64,000 nucleotides of DNA from Jiella sonneratiae (lineage in GTDB: Bacteria; Pseudomonadota; Alphaproteobacteria; Rhizobiales; Rhizobiaceae). A program made the position numbers and the translations under genes. Under the pieces are notes generated by a model. That model saw nothing but the letters and a program-made list of their open reading frames with translations. It ran no database searches and had not been told where the DNA came from. The stretch's first letter is position 1. Each line of letters starts with the position of its first letter. Positions 53,152-62,155 of this stretch are shown piece after piece. Location of the stretch: positions 62,001 through 126,000 of the forward strand of contig NZ_JAFMPY010000007.1 in the NCBI RefSeq assembly GCF_017353515.1, given 5' to 3'.

Positions 53152-55059
53152 TCACCCCATCGCCTTCCGCCCCTGCAGCGCTCTGGTCTGGAAAGCCCAG
53201 GCACCCAGCGCCACAATGATCGCGAAACAGGCGAGCGTCGAGACGAGCCCCGGCAGGACGCTGCAGATCCCGGCGGCCAGAAAGACGCCGCGCGACCAAG
53301 CCGGAAGCGGGCGGAACAGCCAGCCGATCGTGGCGGCGGCGATCGCCAGGAAGCCCATGACGACGTTCGTCATCGCCCAGACCGAGTCGAGCGGCGATCC
53401 AATGAGCAGCAGTCCGGGATGGACGACGGCCGCGAACGGGATGACGAAGCCCGGAAGCGACAGCGAAAAGGCCCGCCACCCGGTCTCGGAGGCGGATGCC
53501 CCGGTGATCGAGGCGGCGGCGTAGGCCGCAAGTGCCACGGGCGGCGTCACCATGGACAGGATCGCGAAATAGAAGATGAAGAAATGCGCGACCAGCGGCT
53601 CGACCCCGAGGCTTGAAAGGCTCGGCGCGAGCAGGATCGCGGCCATGATATAGGCGGAGGTCGTCGGCATGCCGGCTCCGAGAACCAGGCTCGACAGCAT
53701 CGCGAGGACGAGGAGGAGCGGGACCTGACCGGCGGCAACCGTCACCATGAAGCTCGTGAACTTGGTCCCGAGGCCGGTGAAGCTGATGACGGCGACCGCG
53801 ATGCCGGCCAGAGCGCAAGGCAGGGCGACCGTGACTGCGCGCTGCGCCGAGACCACCAGCCCCTCGACAACGGCGATCGGGTTCTGGCGCGTCGCCTTGC
53901 GCAGCGTCCCGACGACCACGGTGACGGCGCAGGCTTCGATCGCCGCACCCTCGACCGGATAGCCGGCCACGATCCGGTAGGCGAGCCACATCAGGGGAAC
54001 GAGGAGATGGCCGCGTTGCGAAAGAACCGACGCCATCGGGGTCTCCACAGCGCCCCGTTCTGGACGGGCGCCGCGCCGCCGAGCCTCGAGATCGACCATG
54101 ATGAGGAGCGCGATGAAGTAGGCCGCCGCCGGCAGGATCGCGGCGAAGACGATGGTCTGATAGGGCATCTGCAGAAAGTCCGCCATGATGAAGGCGGCGG
54201 CCCCCATGACCGGTGGAACGAGCTGCGCGCCCGTCGAGGCGGCGGCCTCGACGGCTCCCGCGAAACGCAGATCGTAGCCACTCCTGCGCATCAGCGGGAT
54301 GGTGAAGATGCCGGTCGACATGACGTTGGCGACGGCGCTCCCCGAGACGCTGCCCAGGAGGCCAGACGAGGTGACGGCGGCCTTGGCCGGTCCGCCGGTT
54401 CGCCGGCCCGTGAGCGTGAGCGCCAGGTCGATGATCAGCCGCCCGCCGCCATAGACGTCGTAGATCGCCGCGAAGAGGATGAAGTAGAAGACGGTCGAGA
54501 CCGACACGCCGACCGGCACGCCGAAGAGCCCCTGCTGCGACAGGAACTGTGAATCGATGAAGCTTTCGAGCCCTGAAAAGCGGTGTGCGAAGACGCCGGG
54601 CAGGTAAGGTCCGGCGAAGAAGTAGACCACGAAAGCCGCGGCGAAGATCGTCAGGCCCCAGCCGAGATATAGCTTGCCCCCGACGAACAGGAGCACGATC
54701 AGCAGAATGCCGAGAGCGTAGTCGGCCGTCGCCACCGGATCGAGGCCTGGAATGCGCTCGCTCATCAGGAATTCGGCGTTCCAGGCAATGTATGCGCCGG
54801 GTCCGAGCGCCAACAACGCAGGTACCAGCCAGAGCGCACGTCCCGCCCGCGACGGCGCCTGCCCCGCCTGCATGGCGAAGGCGAGCGACACGGCGAAGGC
54901 GACATGGATGCCGCGTTGGGCGAGGGTGTCGATCTGCGGCCAGATCGCGAACGCGATCTGGCCGATCGTCCAGGCGAGCGCGATGAGCGCGGCGGGAGCG
55001 AGAAGATCGCTCCATCCGAAGGGGCGCTGACCGGCGTCCGCGGTGTCCGTCGTCGGCAT
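53152..55059 (-). CDS. fused TRAP transporter permease (DctQ-DctM, TAXI type)
   Basis: A 635-residue membrane protein joining the small and large TRAP subunits. About four N-terminal helices are followed by the DctM-like part with PVGVSVSTVFYFILFAAIYD, SGLLGSVSGSAVANVMSTG, PPVMGAAAFIMADFL and VLGAGMPTTSAYIMAA. These fused permeases work with TAXI-type binding proteins, and one is encoded 21 bp upstream. Substrate unknown. Confidence 0.92.
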   Translation of the reverse strand: MPTTDTADAGQRPFGWSDLLAPAALIALAWTIGQIAFAIWPQIDTLAQRGIHVAFAVSLAFAMQAGQAPSRAGRALWLVPALLALGPGAYIAWNAEFLMSERIPGLDPVATADYALGILLIVLLFVGGKLYLGWGLTIFAAAFVVYFFAGPYLPGVFAHRFSGLESFIDSQFLSQQGLFGVPVGVSVSTVFYFILFAAIYDVYGGGRLIIDLALTLTGRRTGGPAKAAVTSSGLLGSVSGSAVANVMSTGIFTIPLMRRSGYDLRFAGAVEAAASTGAQLVPPVMGAAAFIMADFLQMPYQTIVFAAILPAAAYFIALLIMVDLEARRRGARPERGAVETPMASVLSQRGHLLVPLMWLAYRIVAGYPVEGAAIEACAVTVVVGTLRKATRQNPIAVVEGLVVSAQRAVTVALPCALAGIAVAVISFTGLGTKFTSFMVTVAAGQVPLLLVLAMLSSLVLGAGMPTTSAYIMAAILLAPSLSSLGVEPLVAHFFIFYFAILSMVTPPVALAAYAAASITGASASETGWRAFSLSLPGFVIPFAAVVHPGLLLIGSPLDSVWAMTNVVMGFLAIAAATIGWLFRPLPAWSRGVFLAAGICSVLPGLVSTLACFAIIVALGAWAFQTRALQGRKAMG

Positions 55060-55080
55060 CGCTTCGCTACCCGCCGCCGA

Positions 55081-56064
55081 TCAGTTCAGCCAGCCTTTCT
55101 CGCGATAATATCGCTCGGCGCCGGCATGGAGCGGCAGACCATTGTTCTCCATCTTCCAGGCGCCGTTCTCACAGCTGAAATTCGACAGCGCCTTGTGTGC
55201 CTGCTTGAGAGTGTCGGCGCTCTCGCAGATCGTCTTGACGATCTCGTAGGCGAGATCGTCGGACATCTCGGTGCTGGCGAAGAGGGTCGTCGTCGTGCCG
55301 GGGAGGTCGAGGTCGGAGTCCTGCCCGGGAAATGTTCCGGATGGCAGGGTTGCGACCTGCCAGCCGTAAGAGTCGCGCATCGCGTCGAGCTCGTCCTGCG
55401 AGGGTTGCAGGAAAGTCGAGGGCGTCGTCTGGGCGATCTCGGTGATGCCGGGATGGCCACGAGTGCCAACCTGGATGAACACGTCGCCGGAACCCGAGGC
55501 GAAGCGTGACTTGACCATGTCGAACGACCCGAATTCGTAGCTGCCGCCGGAGGAAGAGAGCCGATCCTCGCCTTCGCCCGCGATGTCCAGAAGTTGCTCG
55601 CCTCCGAAGGAGCCGATGCTGCCACGGCGCAGGAGCGTCACGTTCGCTTCCGGATGGGACTCGAAATAGTCGTCGAGCTTGCCCGACACCTCCGCGCCTC
55701 GGGCCATGGGCACGAGATAGTACTGGTCCCAGCCGCCGACGAGCGCGCGCAGATTGTCGAGCGGTGCGTCATAAGCGTATTTGCCCTCGAGCGCCCAGCT
55801 TCCCACCACGGCCATGCCGAAAGCCAGATCCGCGCGGCCTTTCGAGACCAGAGCCGGATTGCCGATGCCGCCGGCGATGGGCGGGGCGTCTACCGTCGAG
55901 CCGGCGGGCAGCTTCTTCTGCAACAGCTCGGACAGATTGACCGCGTAGACGTACCAGCTGGACCCCTGCTGGAATGAAGCGACCGTCAGGTTGACGGCGG
56001 CGTCCTGCGCCCATGCCGAACTTCCCGCCGCGATCAGCGCCGCACCGAACAGCGCGGGGGTCAA
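55081..56064 (-). CDS. TAXI-family TRAP solute-binding protein
   Basis: A 327-residue binding protein with the family features ASFQQGSSWYVYAVNLSELL, GGIGNPALVSKGRADLAFG and the C-terminal LPLHAGAERYYREKGW. No ATG lies near the 5' end. The given start is a TTG at 56064, which yields a signal peptide without basic residues. Reading 33 bases further back to an in-frame ATA at 56097 adds TTIIKRYCAR, a proper basic n-region, and GGGAGG lies 4 bases before that ATA. An upstream in-frame TAG limits extension. Confidence 0.85.
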   Translation of the reverse strand: MTPALFGAALIAAGSSAWAQDAAVNLTVASFQQGSSWYVYAVNLSELLQKKLPAGSTVDAPPIAGGIGNPALVSKGRADLAFGMAVVGSWALEGKYAYDAPLDNLRALVGGWDQYYLVPMARGAEVSGKLDDYFESHPEANVTLLRRGSIGSFGGEQLLDIAGEGEDRLSSSGGSYEFGSFDMVKSRFASGSGDVFIQVGTRGHPGITEIAQTTPSTFLQPSQDELDAMRDSYGWQVATLPSGTFPGQDSDLDLPGTTTTLFASTEMSDDLAYEIVKTICESADTLKQAHKALSNFSCENGAWKMENNGLPLHAGAERYYREKGWLN

Positions 56065-56307
56065 TCTTGCGCAATAGCGTTTGATGATCGTCGTTATGGG
56101 GCCTCCCTACCCGTTTTGGCGGCCTTCGGACCGCATGTGATTGCCAGACATGGACACAACGGCAGCCCGGCACGGACCGGCCATTGCCGCGCCCGCCAGC
56201 TTCGATGCTCTCCGCCGGATGCCTTGCGCCGCGCTCGGTTCGACCTCCCCGATGCCGAGCGCTTCTCCCCGTGGGTTAGAGGAAGGGTACGACGCGCGTA
56301 CGAGAGT

Positions 56308-56350
56308 TCATAATAATAAGCGATGATGTTTTGAATAGCGTATCGCTATA
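56308..56350 (-). promoter_or_regulatory. candidate promoter and ATAGCG-TAT-CGCTAT operator for the TAXI-TRAP genes
   Basis: In the 294-bp gap between the TAXI gene and the aldehyde dehydrogenase gene, the minus strand has TTCAAA and TATGAA spaced by 17 bases (56336 to 56308). A perfect dyad ATAGCG-TAT-CGCTAT (56336-56350) overlaps the -35. The tract is AT-rich against its surroundings. I see no gene in the remainder of this gap. Confidence 0.45.
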
Positions 56351-56391
56351 GCTCGAGCCTGATGGCCGCTTCCGATCGGGCCGCCGCCATG

Positions 56392-57849
56392 TCAGGCGCC
56401 GACGACGCCGACGTTCTGATAGACGTGCTTCAACTCGCAGAAGTCGAGAAGCGCGTCGAAACCGTGCAGCCGTCCGAGGCCGGAGCGCCGGTATCCGCCG
56501 GTCTCGGCCTCGGCGAAGAGCTTGTTGTGGTCGTTGATCCAGACGGTACCGTCGCGCAGCGCCCGCGCGATCCGCCAGGCGGCGTCGCCGCGATTGGTCC
56601 AGACCGACGCCGACAGGCCGTAGACCGTGTCGTTGGCCTTGGCGACCGCCTCGGCCTCGTCGGCGAAGGGCTCGATCACCAGCATCGGGCCGAAGATCTC
56701 CTCCTGGCAGAAGTCGGCCTTCGGATCGCGATGCGCGACGAGCGACGGCGTCAGGAAGGCCGAGCCTGCCGGGGCATCCTCCAGGACGTCGTGGCGGAGC
56801 ACCACCTCGTCCGCCGCGTCGAACACCGCCTCGATCCGCCGCCTGACGCGGTCGCGGGCGCCGACGGTGATCAGCGGGCCCATCTCGGTGCCCGCCTCGA
56901 GGCCGTTGCCGACCCTGATGCCGGACAGCGCGGCGGCAAGGGCGGACTTCGTTTCCGCAAAGCGGCTCTCGTGAACCAGCACGCGCCGGGCGGCGGTGCA
57001 TTGCTGGCCGGAGATGATGGTCGCCGCCGCTGCGAGTTTCGGGGCGATCGCGGCGACGTCGGCATCCTCGAGGACGACGCAGCAGTTCTTGCCGCCGAGT
57101 TCCAGCGAAAGCTTCTTCATCGTCGGGGCGGCGGCGGCCATGATCGCCTGGCCGACCTCGTTGGAGCCGGTGAAGGAGATGACGTCGACGTCGGGGCTCT
57201 CGACCATGGCCTGGGCGACGGCATGGCCGCTTTCCGGCAGCACCGAGACGGCGCCTTCGGGAAGCTGCGGCAGGTCGAGGAGCGGGGCGAGGCAGCGCTC
57301 GGTGAAGGCCGCAGTCTGGGGCGCCGGCTTGACGATGGAGGTGCAGCCGGCGGCGATCGCCGGCGCCAGCGAGCGAATGAGCAGGACGGCCGGCGCGTTC
57401 CAGGGAACGATGATGCCGGCGACGCCGGCCGGCTCGCGCAGCATCACCGAGATTTCGCCGGGGGCCACCTCCATGGCGTGGCCGGGATTGTGGCGGGCGA
57501 GCCCCGCATAATAGCGGATCTCGCTCACCGCAGCGGCGATCTCCCCCTTGGCGGCGAAAAGCGGCTTGCCGTTGGTGAGCGTGAGCCATCGGGCGGCATC
57601 CTCCATGGCCGCCTCGAGACCGCTCGCCCAGGCCAGCAGGATGTCCTGGCGCAGCCGCGGCGACTGGGCCCAGAGGGAACGGTCGAAGCATCGCCGCGCC
57701 GCCTCGATCGCCGCCTGCGTCGCCTCCGCGCCGCTGTCGGCGAGGTCTCCGAGATGCGCCCCCGTGGCGGGGTCGGTGGAGGCGAAGGTCCCGGCGGCGG
57801 CGAGCCGCCGCCGACCGATCCGGGCGCAGGCGAGGAGGTCAGCTGGCAT
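56392..57849 (-). CDS. NAD(P)-dependent aldehyde dehydrogenase
   Basis: A 485-residue ALDH-superfamily enzyme. The active site is complete: Asn151 (VPWNAP), Lys174 (IVKPAPQT), Glu250 (LSLELGGKN) and nucleophile Cys284 (SGQQCTAAR), plus the cofactor loop FTGSNEVGQ. The C-terminal QEEIFGPMLVIEPF is standard. Its ATG at 57849 lies 11 bases inside the 3' end of the TRAP permease gene, so it is the last gene of that operon. The aldehyde is unknown; a furan or aromatic aldehyde would suit the neighbourhood. Confidence 0.9.
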   Translation of the reverse strand: MPADLLACARIGRRRLAAAGTFASTDPATGAHLGDLADSGAEATQAAIEAARRCFDRSLWAQSPRLRQDILLAWASGLEAAMEDAARWLTLTNGKPLFAAKGEIAAAVSEIRYYAGLARHNPGHAMEVAPGEISVMLREPAGVAGIIVPWNAPAVLLIRSLAPAIAAGCTSIVKPAPQTAAFTERCLAPLLDLPQLPEGAVSVLPESGHAVAQAMVESPDVDVISFTGSNEVGQAIMAAAAPTMKKLSLELGGKNCCVVLEDADVAAIAPKLAAAATIISGQQCTAARRVLVHESRFAETKSALAAALSGIRVGNGLEAGTEMGPLITVGARDRVRRRIEAVFDAADEVVLRHDVLEDAPAGSAFLTPSLVAHRDPKADFCQEEIFGPMLVIEPFADEAEAVAKANDTVYGLSASVWTNRGDAAWRIARALRDGTVWINDHNKLFAEAETGGYRRSGLGRLHGFDALLDFCELKHVYQNVGVVGA

Positions 57850-59758
57850 GGCGGGGCATCTCCTGATGGGCTGGCTTTCCCGTTTCGGCGGGAAGGATCG
57901 CGGCGTGCGTCGCCGCCACCGCATCGTCCTCCGGACGCCGCAGCTGCAGCGCCAGCATGCCGACGAGAAGCGCGGCGCCGACGATGTCGGTGATGAATTC
58001 CGGCGAGATCAGGAGGATGGCAGCGATCAGGGCGACGCCCCGCTCGATCGTCGTCGAGCGCCGGAAATGCGTGCCGACGAAGGCGCCGGCGATGCCGTAG
58101 ATGCCGAAGGCGCAGGTCGCCGAAACCCAGATGATTTCCCACCAGTCGCCGTGCATCACCAGAGCGGGGTTGTAGGCGAAGGCGAAGGGAATGAGGAAGC
58201 CGGGAAGCGTCAGCTTGAAGGCCTGGATGCCGGTTGTGGTGGAGCTGGTCTGGGCGAGCGCGGCGGCCGCGTAGGAGGCGAGCGCCACCGGCGGCGTCAC
58301 GAAGGACAGGAGCGCGAAGTAGAAGATGAAGAGGTGGACCGAGAGGATGTAGAGGTGGAGCTGGGTCAGCGCCGGCGCCATCAGGATCGCGACCATGATG
58401 TAGGCGGAAACGGTCGGCATTCCCATGCCGAGGATGATGCAGGCGACCATGACCGCGACGAGGGAGAGGATCAGGCTTCCCTGGGAGAGGGCGAGGATGA
58501 AGCCGGTGAACTTCAGCCCGATGCCGGTCTGCACGATGACGCCGATGATCAGGCCGGCCATCGCGCAGGGCACGGCGACGATCAGGATCGACCGGGCCGA
58601 CTTCTCGAAGCCGTCGACGACCTTCATCAGCGTCAGCCGGGTCTCCCTGGTGACCATCGAGACGGCGACGGTCGCGACCAGCGCGTAGATCGCCGCCATG
58701 GCGAGCGAGGATCCGTCGATCATCATGTAGACGAGGATGACGAGCGGAATGAGCAGATGCAGGCGCTTCCAAAGCCCGGTCTTCACGTCCGGCATCTCCT
58801 CGCCCTTCAGGCCGCGCAGCCCGTCGCGCTTGGCCGTCAGGTCGACCGCGAAGAGGATGGCGAGGTAGTAGAGCAGCGCCGGGATCGCCGCGCCGAACAG
58901 GATGGTGACGTAGTCGAGGCCCGTCAGCTCGACCATGACGAAGGCCGCCGCCCCCATGATCGGCGGCATCAGCTGCCCGCCCGTGGAGGCGGCTGCCTCG
59001 ACCGCCGCGGCAAAGGGCGGCTTGTAGCCGAAGCGCCGCATCAAAGGGATGGTGAAGGTGCCTGTCCCGACGACGTTGGCGACGGCCGAGCCGTTGATCG
59101 AGCCCATCAGGCCCGAGGCGATGACGGCGCTCTTGGCGGGCCCGCCACGGGTGCGGCCGGTCGCCCAGAAGGCGAGGTCGATGAACAGCTTGCCGCCGCC
59201 GGAGATCTCCAGGAAGGTGGCGAACAGGATGAAATAGAAGATGTAGCCGACGACGGCGCCGAGGGGGATGCCGAAGATGCCGTTGTTCGACAGCACCTGG
59301 ACGTCGACGAAGCGCGACAGCGACATTCCCGAATGGCCGATCGAGATCGGCAGGAAATTGCCGAAGAAGGCATAGGCGGTGAACAGCAGCGCGATGACGA
59401 AGAGGCCCCATCCGGCCGCCCGCCGGGTCGCCTCGAACAGGGTGACCACCAGCGCCGTGCCGGCGACCAGGTCGCCCGTCGTCGGCCGGTCGACGAAGGC
59501 GATGCGGGTCACGTAGCGCTCGAAGTTCAGGGCCATGAAGACGGCCCAGCCGATCGTCGCGGCGATCAGCAGGACGTCGGCCGCGCGGGCCGCCGTTCCA
59601 TGCTCGGCCAGATCCTCCCCGAATACCAGGACGAGGACCGCGGCGAGGAACAGCACGTAATGCAGGATCAGCGGCATCGGCTCGACCAGGATGGTCCAGA
59701 GCTGCAGCACGGTGAGCCCGATGGCGATCCAGCGTATGGCGAACTGCAAGGTCTTCAT
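57839..59758 (-). CDS. fused TRAP transporter permease (TAXI type), second system
   Basis: A 639-residue protein paralogous to the permease at 53152. Blocks include IPLGAVVGYIFYFILFATFL, SGLMGSINGSAVANVVGTG, PPIMGAAAFVMVEL and ILGMGMPTVSAYIMVAIL. The start at 59758 (MKTLQFAIRWIAIGLTV) opens a first membrane helix but has a weak ribosome-binding site. It is preceded by a strong intercistronic hairpin and the TAXI binding-protein gene. Confidence 0.92.
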   Translation of the reverse strand: MKTLQFAIRWIAIGLTVLQLWTILVEPMPLILHYVLFLAAVLVLVFGEDLAEHGTAARAADVLLIAATIGWAVFMALNFERYVTRIAFVDRPTTGDLVAGTALVVTLFEATRRAAGWGLFVIALLFTAYAFFGNFLPISIGHSGMSLSRFVDVQVLSNNGIFGIPLGAVVGYIFYFILFATFLEISGGGKLFIDLAFWATGRTRGGPAKSAVIASGLMGSINGSAVANVVGTGTFTIPLMRRFGYKPPFAAAVEAAASTGGQLMPPIMGAAAFVMVELTGLDYVTILFGAAIPALLYYLAILFAVDLTAKRDGLRGLKGEEMPDVKTGLWKRLHLLIPLVILVYMMIDGSSLAMAAIYALVATVAVSMVTRETRLTLMKVVDGFEKSARSILIVAVPCAMAGLIIGVIVQTGIGLKFTGFILALSQGSLILSLVAVMVACIILGMGMPTVSAYIMVAILMAPALTQLHLYILSVHLFIFYFALLSFVTPPVALASYAAAALAQTSSTTTGIQAFKLTLPGFLIPFAFAYNPALVMHGDWWEIIWVSATCAFGIYGIAGAFVGTHFRRSTTIERGVALIAAILLISPEFITDIVGAALLVGMLALQLRRPEDDAVAATHAAILPAETGKPAHQEMPRHAS

Positions 59759-59904
59759 GGGGTTTCGTTCCGACGACTGTCCCTGGGGCGCCGGCATCTG
59801 GCGAAAGGCCGGGCGTTTGCGTGGATTGAGGGGGTGCCTGCTCGATGAGCCGAGGGTGCCTGCGGCCGGCAAAGGTTCCGCCCGGCGATGGGCGTCGAGA
59901 GATG

Positions 59905-59936
59905 GAGGGCGGGGCCGGCAGATCGGCCCCGCCCTC
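59905..59936 (-). terminator. 13-bp perfect hairpin between TAXI and permease genes
   Basis: Stem GAGGGCGGGGCCG / CGGCCCCGCCCTC with a 6-base loop, starting 6 bases after the TAXI stop. There is no T-run on the coding strand. It most likely protects the binding-protein mRNA or lowers permease expression. It is the strongest hairpin seen in the window. Confidence 0.75.
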
Positions 59937-59942
59937 GCATCC

Positions 59943-60941
59943 TCACTTGAGCCAGCCCTGCTCCTTGAAGAAGCGCTCGGCGCCCGGATGCAGCGGCACG
60001 CCGCCGTTGCGGCCGGGATCGCCGGCGGTCTTGCAGTCGAACTCGGCAAGGCTCGAATGCGCCGCGCGCACCTTGTCCTGGTTCTCGCAGATCGCCTTGG
60101 TGATCGTGTAGGCCACGTCGTCGGACATGTTCGCATTGGCGATCACGCCGGTCGGATAGCCGACCGACGGCACCGCCTTGTCGACGCCCTCGAACTCGCC
60201 GGCGCGGATCGAAAGTCCGGTCTGAAGTCCGTATTTGTCCGCGATCTCCTTCATCTGCTCTTCGCCGAGCGGGATGAAGGTGATGTCGCCGCCGAGCGCC
60301 AGCTCCATCACGTCCGGCTGGCGATAGCCGATATTGTGGATGAACATGTCGGCCTGGCCGTCGCGCAGCTGCTGGATCGCCACCGGCAGGTCGATATGGG
60401 TGACCCGGCCGCCGGCCTTCTCGATGTCCTCGTAGCCGAGGCCGTAGCTTTCGAGCGCCATGCGGGCAAGCGCCTCGCCGGCCCCGCCGATCTGGACGGT
60501 CACGAGGCGGACCGGCTTGGTCTTGACGTCCGCGAGGCTCTCGATCCCGGCACCCTTGCGCACCACGATGCCGAGACGATGCGGAATGTTGAGGCCGCCG
60601 ACCAGCGCGCGGATGTTCTCGTGCGGTTCCTTGAAGCTGACGATACCCTGGCGGGCCCAGTTCGAAAGCGCCGAGAAGGACAGGCCGAGATCGGCGTCGC
60701 CGCGGTCGACGAGGATAGGATTGCCGACGCCGCCCTGATAGGGCAGCACCTCGACGGTCGAGCCCTCCGGCAGCGCCTTCTGGGCGATGTCGGCGAGACT
60801 CGTCGCGTAGATGTACCAGCTTCCGCCGACGTTGAACGACGCGAATTTAAGGTTGACCGGTTCCTTGTCCGCGGCCAGCGCGCCGGTCGCCGCCAACAGG
60901 ATGGCGCCGGCTGCAAGAAATGTTCGTCTCAGGATATTCAT
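59943..60941 (-). CDS. TAXI-family TRAP solute-binding protein, second system
   Basis: A 332-residue periplasmic protein. Signal peptide: RRTFLAAGAILLAATGALAA. Family blocks are ASFNVGGSWYIYATSLADIA, GGVGNPILVDRGDADLGLS and VPLHPGAERFFKEQGWLK. It shares the length and C-terminal motif of the TAXI protein at 55081 but differs enough to suggest another ligand. It begins 41 bp after the enolase-superfamily gene. GGGAGG lies upstream of the ATG. Confidence 0.93.
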   Translation of the reverse strand: MNILRRTFLAAGAILLAATGALAADKEPVNLKFASFNVGGSWYIYATSLADIAQKALPEGSTVEVLPYQGGVGNPILVDRGDADLGLSFSALSNWARQGIVSFKEPHENIRALVGGLNIPHRLGIVVRKGAGIESLADVKTKPVRLVTVQIGGAGEALARMALESYGLGYEDIEKAGGRVTHIDLPVAIQQLRDGQADMFIHNIGYRQPDVMELALGGDITFIPLGEEQMKEIADKYGLQTGLSIRAGEFEGVDKAVPSVGYPTGVIANANMSDDVAYTITKAICENQDKVRAAHSSLAEFDCKTAGDPGRNGGVPLHPGAERFFKEQGWLK

Positions 60942-60982
60942 TTGCGATTTTCCTCCCTTCGCAATCGAATGAAACGGGCGGG

Positions 60983-62155
60983 TCAGGTGCGGTAGGCGGA
61001 TCCCGGGATCGGTGGATGGGCCCTGACGAAATCCATGTCCACCTCGACGCCGAGACCCGGCGCCTCCCCGGGGGTCATCGTGCCTTCCCTCGAAAGCACC
61101 GGCGCCCCACGCACGAGCTCGTCGCGGAGCGGATTGATCCTGCTGGCATCGGCTTCGAGAAAGCCGCCGTTCTCGATGGCGCAGAGAAAGTGGAGGCTCG
61201 CCGCGGCGTTCAGCCCGGTCATCGAGGCGTGCGGATGCACCGGCAGGCCGGCGGCGAGCGCCAGCGCGGCGATCCTCGTCGCCTCGGTCACGCCCCCGAC
61301 CTTGGAAAGGTCCGGCTGGATGACGTCGGTCGCGCCGTCGGCGATCAGGGCGGCGAATTCCTGGCGGGCGAAGAGGTTTTCGCCGGCCGCCAGCGGCAAC
61401 CGCGCACGGGCGGCGAGATCCGCCATGCGGCGGCGCTCCAGCGGCATGAACGGCTCTTCCAGCCAGGCGAAACCAAGGTCGGCGAGAGCGTCGGCGGCCC
61501 TTGCCGCGTCGCCCGGCGCATAGAGCGAGTTCGCGTCCGCCATCAGCGTGACGTCCGTTCCGACGGCCTCGCGCACGGCCCCGGCGCGGGCGATGTCTCG
61601 GTCGATCCGGTCGCCGATGCGCAGCTTGAGCGCCCGGTAGCCCCGCGCGACGAGGCCCCGCGCCTCCTCGACCAGGCGGTCAGGTGTCTCCCAGCCGAGC
61701 GCGACGCCGCCGGCATAGGCGGCAACCGGCCGGGGCGCGCCCCCGAGAAGCCGGCAGAGCGGCCAGCCGGCGGCCTTGGCCCGGATGTCCCAGAGTGCGC
61801 AGTCGATCCCCGACATCGCGAGCGCGGCAGCCGCCCCGCTGCCCTGCGTCAGCATCTGCGCCCGGGCCATGCGGCGCCACAGGCCCATGGTGTCGCAGGC
61901 GTCCGCGCCCTTCAGCATGGCGGCGAGATTGTCGTTGACGATCGACGCGACGGCGATGTGGGCGCGGCCATGATGGGCCTCGCCGAAACCCTCGATCCCG
62001 TCCTCGGTGCGCACCCTCACGACGACGGCGTCGCGCTTGATCGTGCGGCCGACGCCGAGCGTCACCTGTGCGGCTTCCGGCAGGGGATAGGACAGCGCGA
62101 AGGCCTCGACGGCGGCGATGCGCAGGGCGCCCGGGGCCGTCGCCGGGCCGCTCAC
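60983..62155 (-). CDS. mandelate racemase/muconate lactonizing enzyme family protein
   Basis: A 390-residue enolase-superfamily enzyme with a GTG start overlapping the UbiD-gene stop (GTGA). Metal ligands Asp207 (LMADANS), Glu233 (WLEEPF) and Glu259 (AAGENL) and the His-Asp dyad Asp282 (IQPDLSKVGG) / His309 (VHPHAS) reproduce the residue spacing of mandelate racemase. The usual KxK base motif reads Lys177-Leu-Arg179 instead. It would abstract a proton alpha to a carboxylate, giving racemisation, dehydration or cycloisomerisation; the substrate is unknown. Confidence 0.85.
   Translation of the reverse strand: MSGPATAPGALRIAAVEAFALSYPLPEAAQVTLGVGRTIKRDAVVVRVRTEDGIEGFGEAHHGRAHIAVASIVNDNLAAMLKGADACDTMGLWRRMARAQMLTQGSGAAAALAMSGIDCALWDIRAKAAGWPLCRLLGGAPRPVAAYAGGVALGWETPDRLVEEARGLVARGYRALKLRIGDRIDRDIARAGAVREAVGTDVTLMADANSLYAPGDAARAADALADLGFAWLEEPFMPLERRRMADLAARARLPLAAGENLFARQEFAALIADGATDVIQPDLSKVGGVTEATRIAALALAAGLPVHPHASMTGLNAAASLHFLCAIENGGFLEADASRINPLRDELVRGAPVLSREGTMTPGEAPGLGVEVDMDFVRAHPPIPGSAYRT

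Noticed and set aside
51182-55015. Very long minus-strand frame spanning BenE, MaoC and the TRAP gene
   Set aside because: It crosses two genes on the opposite strand and an out-of-frame TRAP gene; no coherent domain in it.
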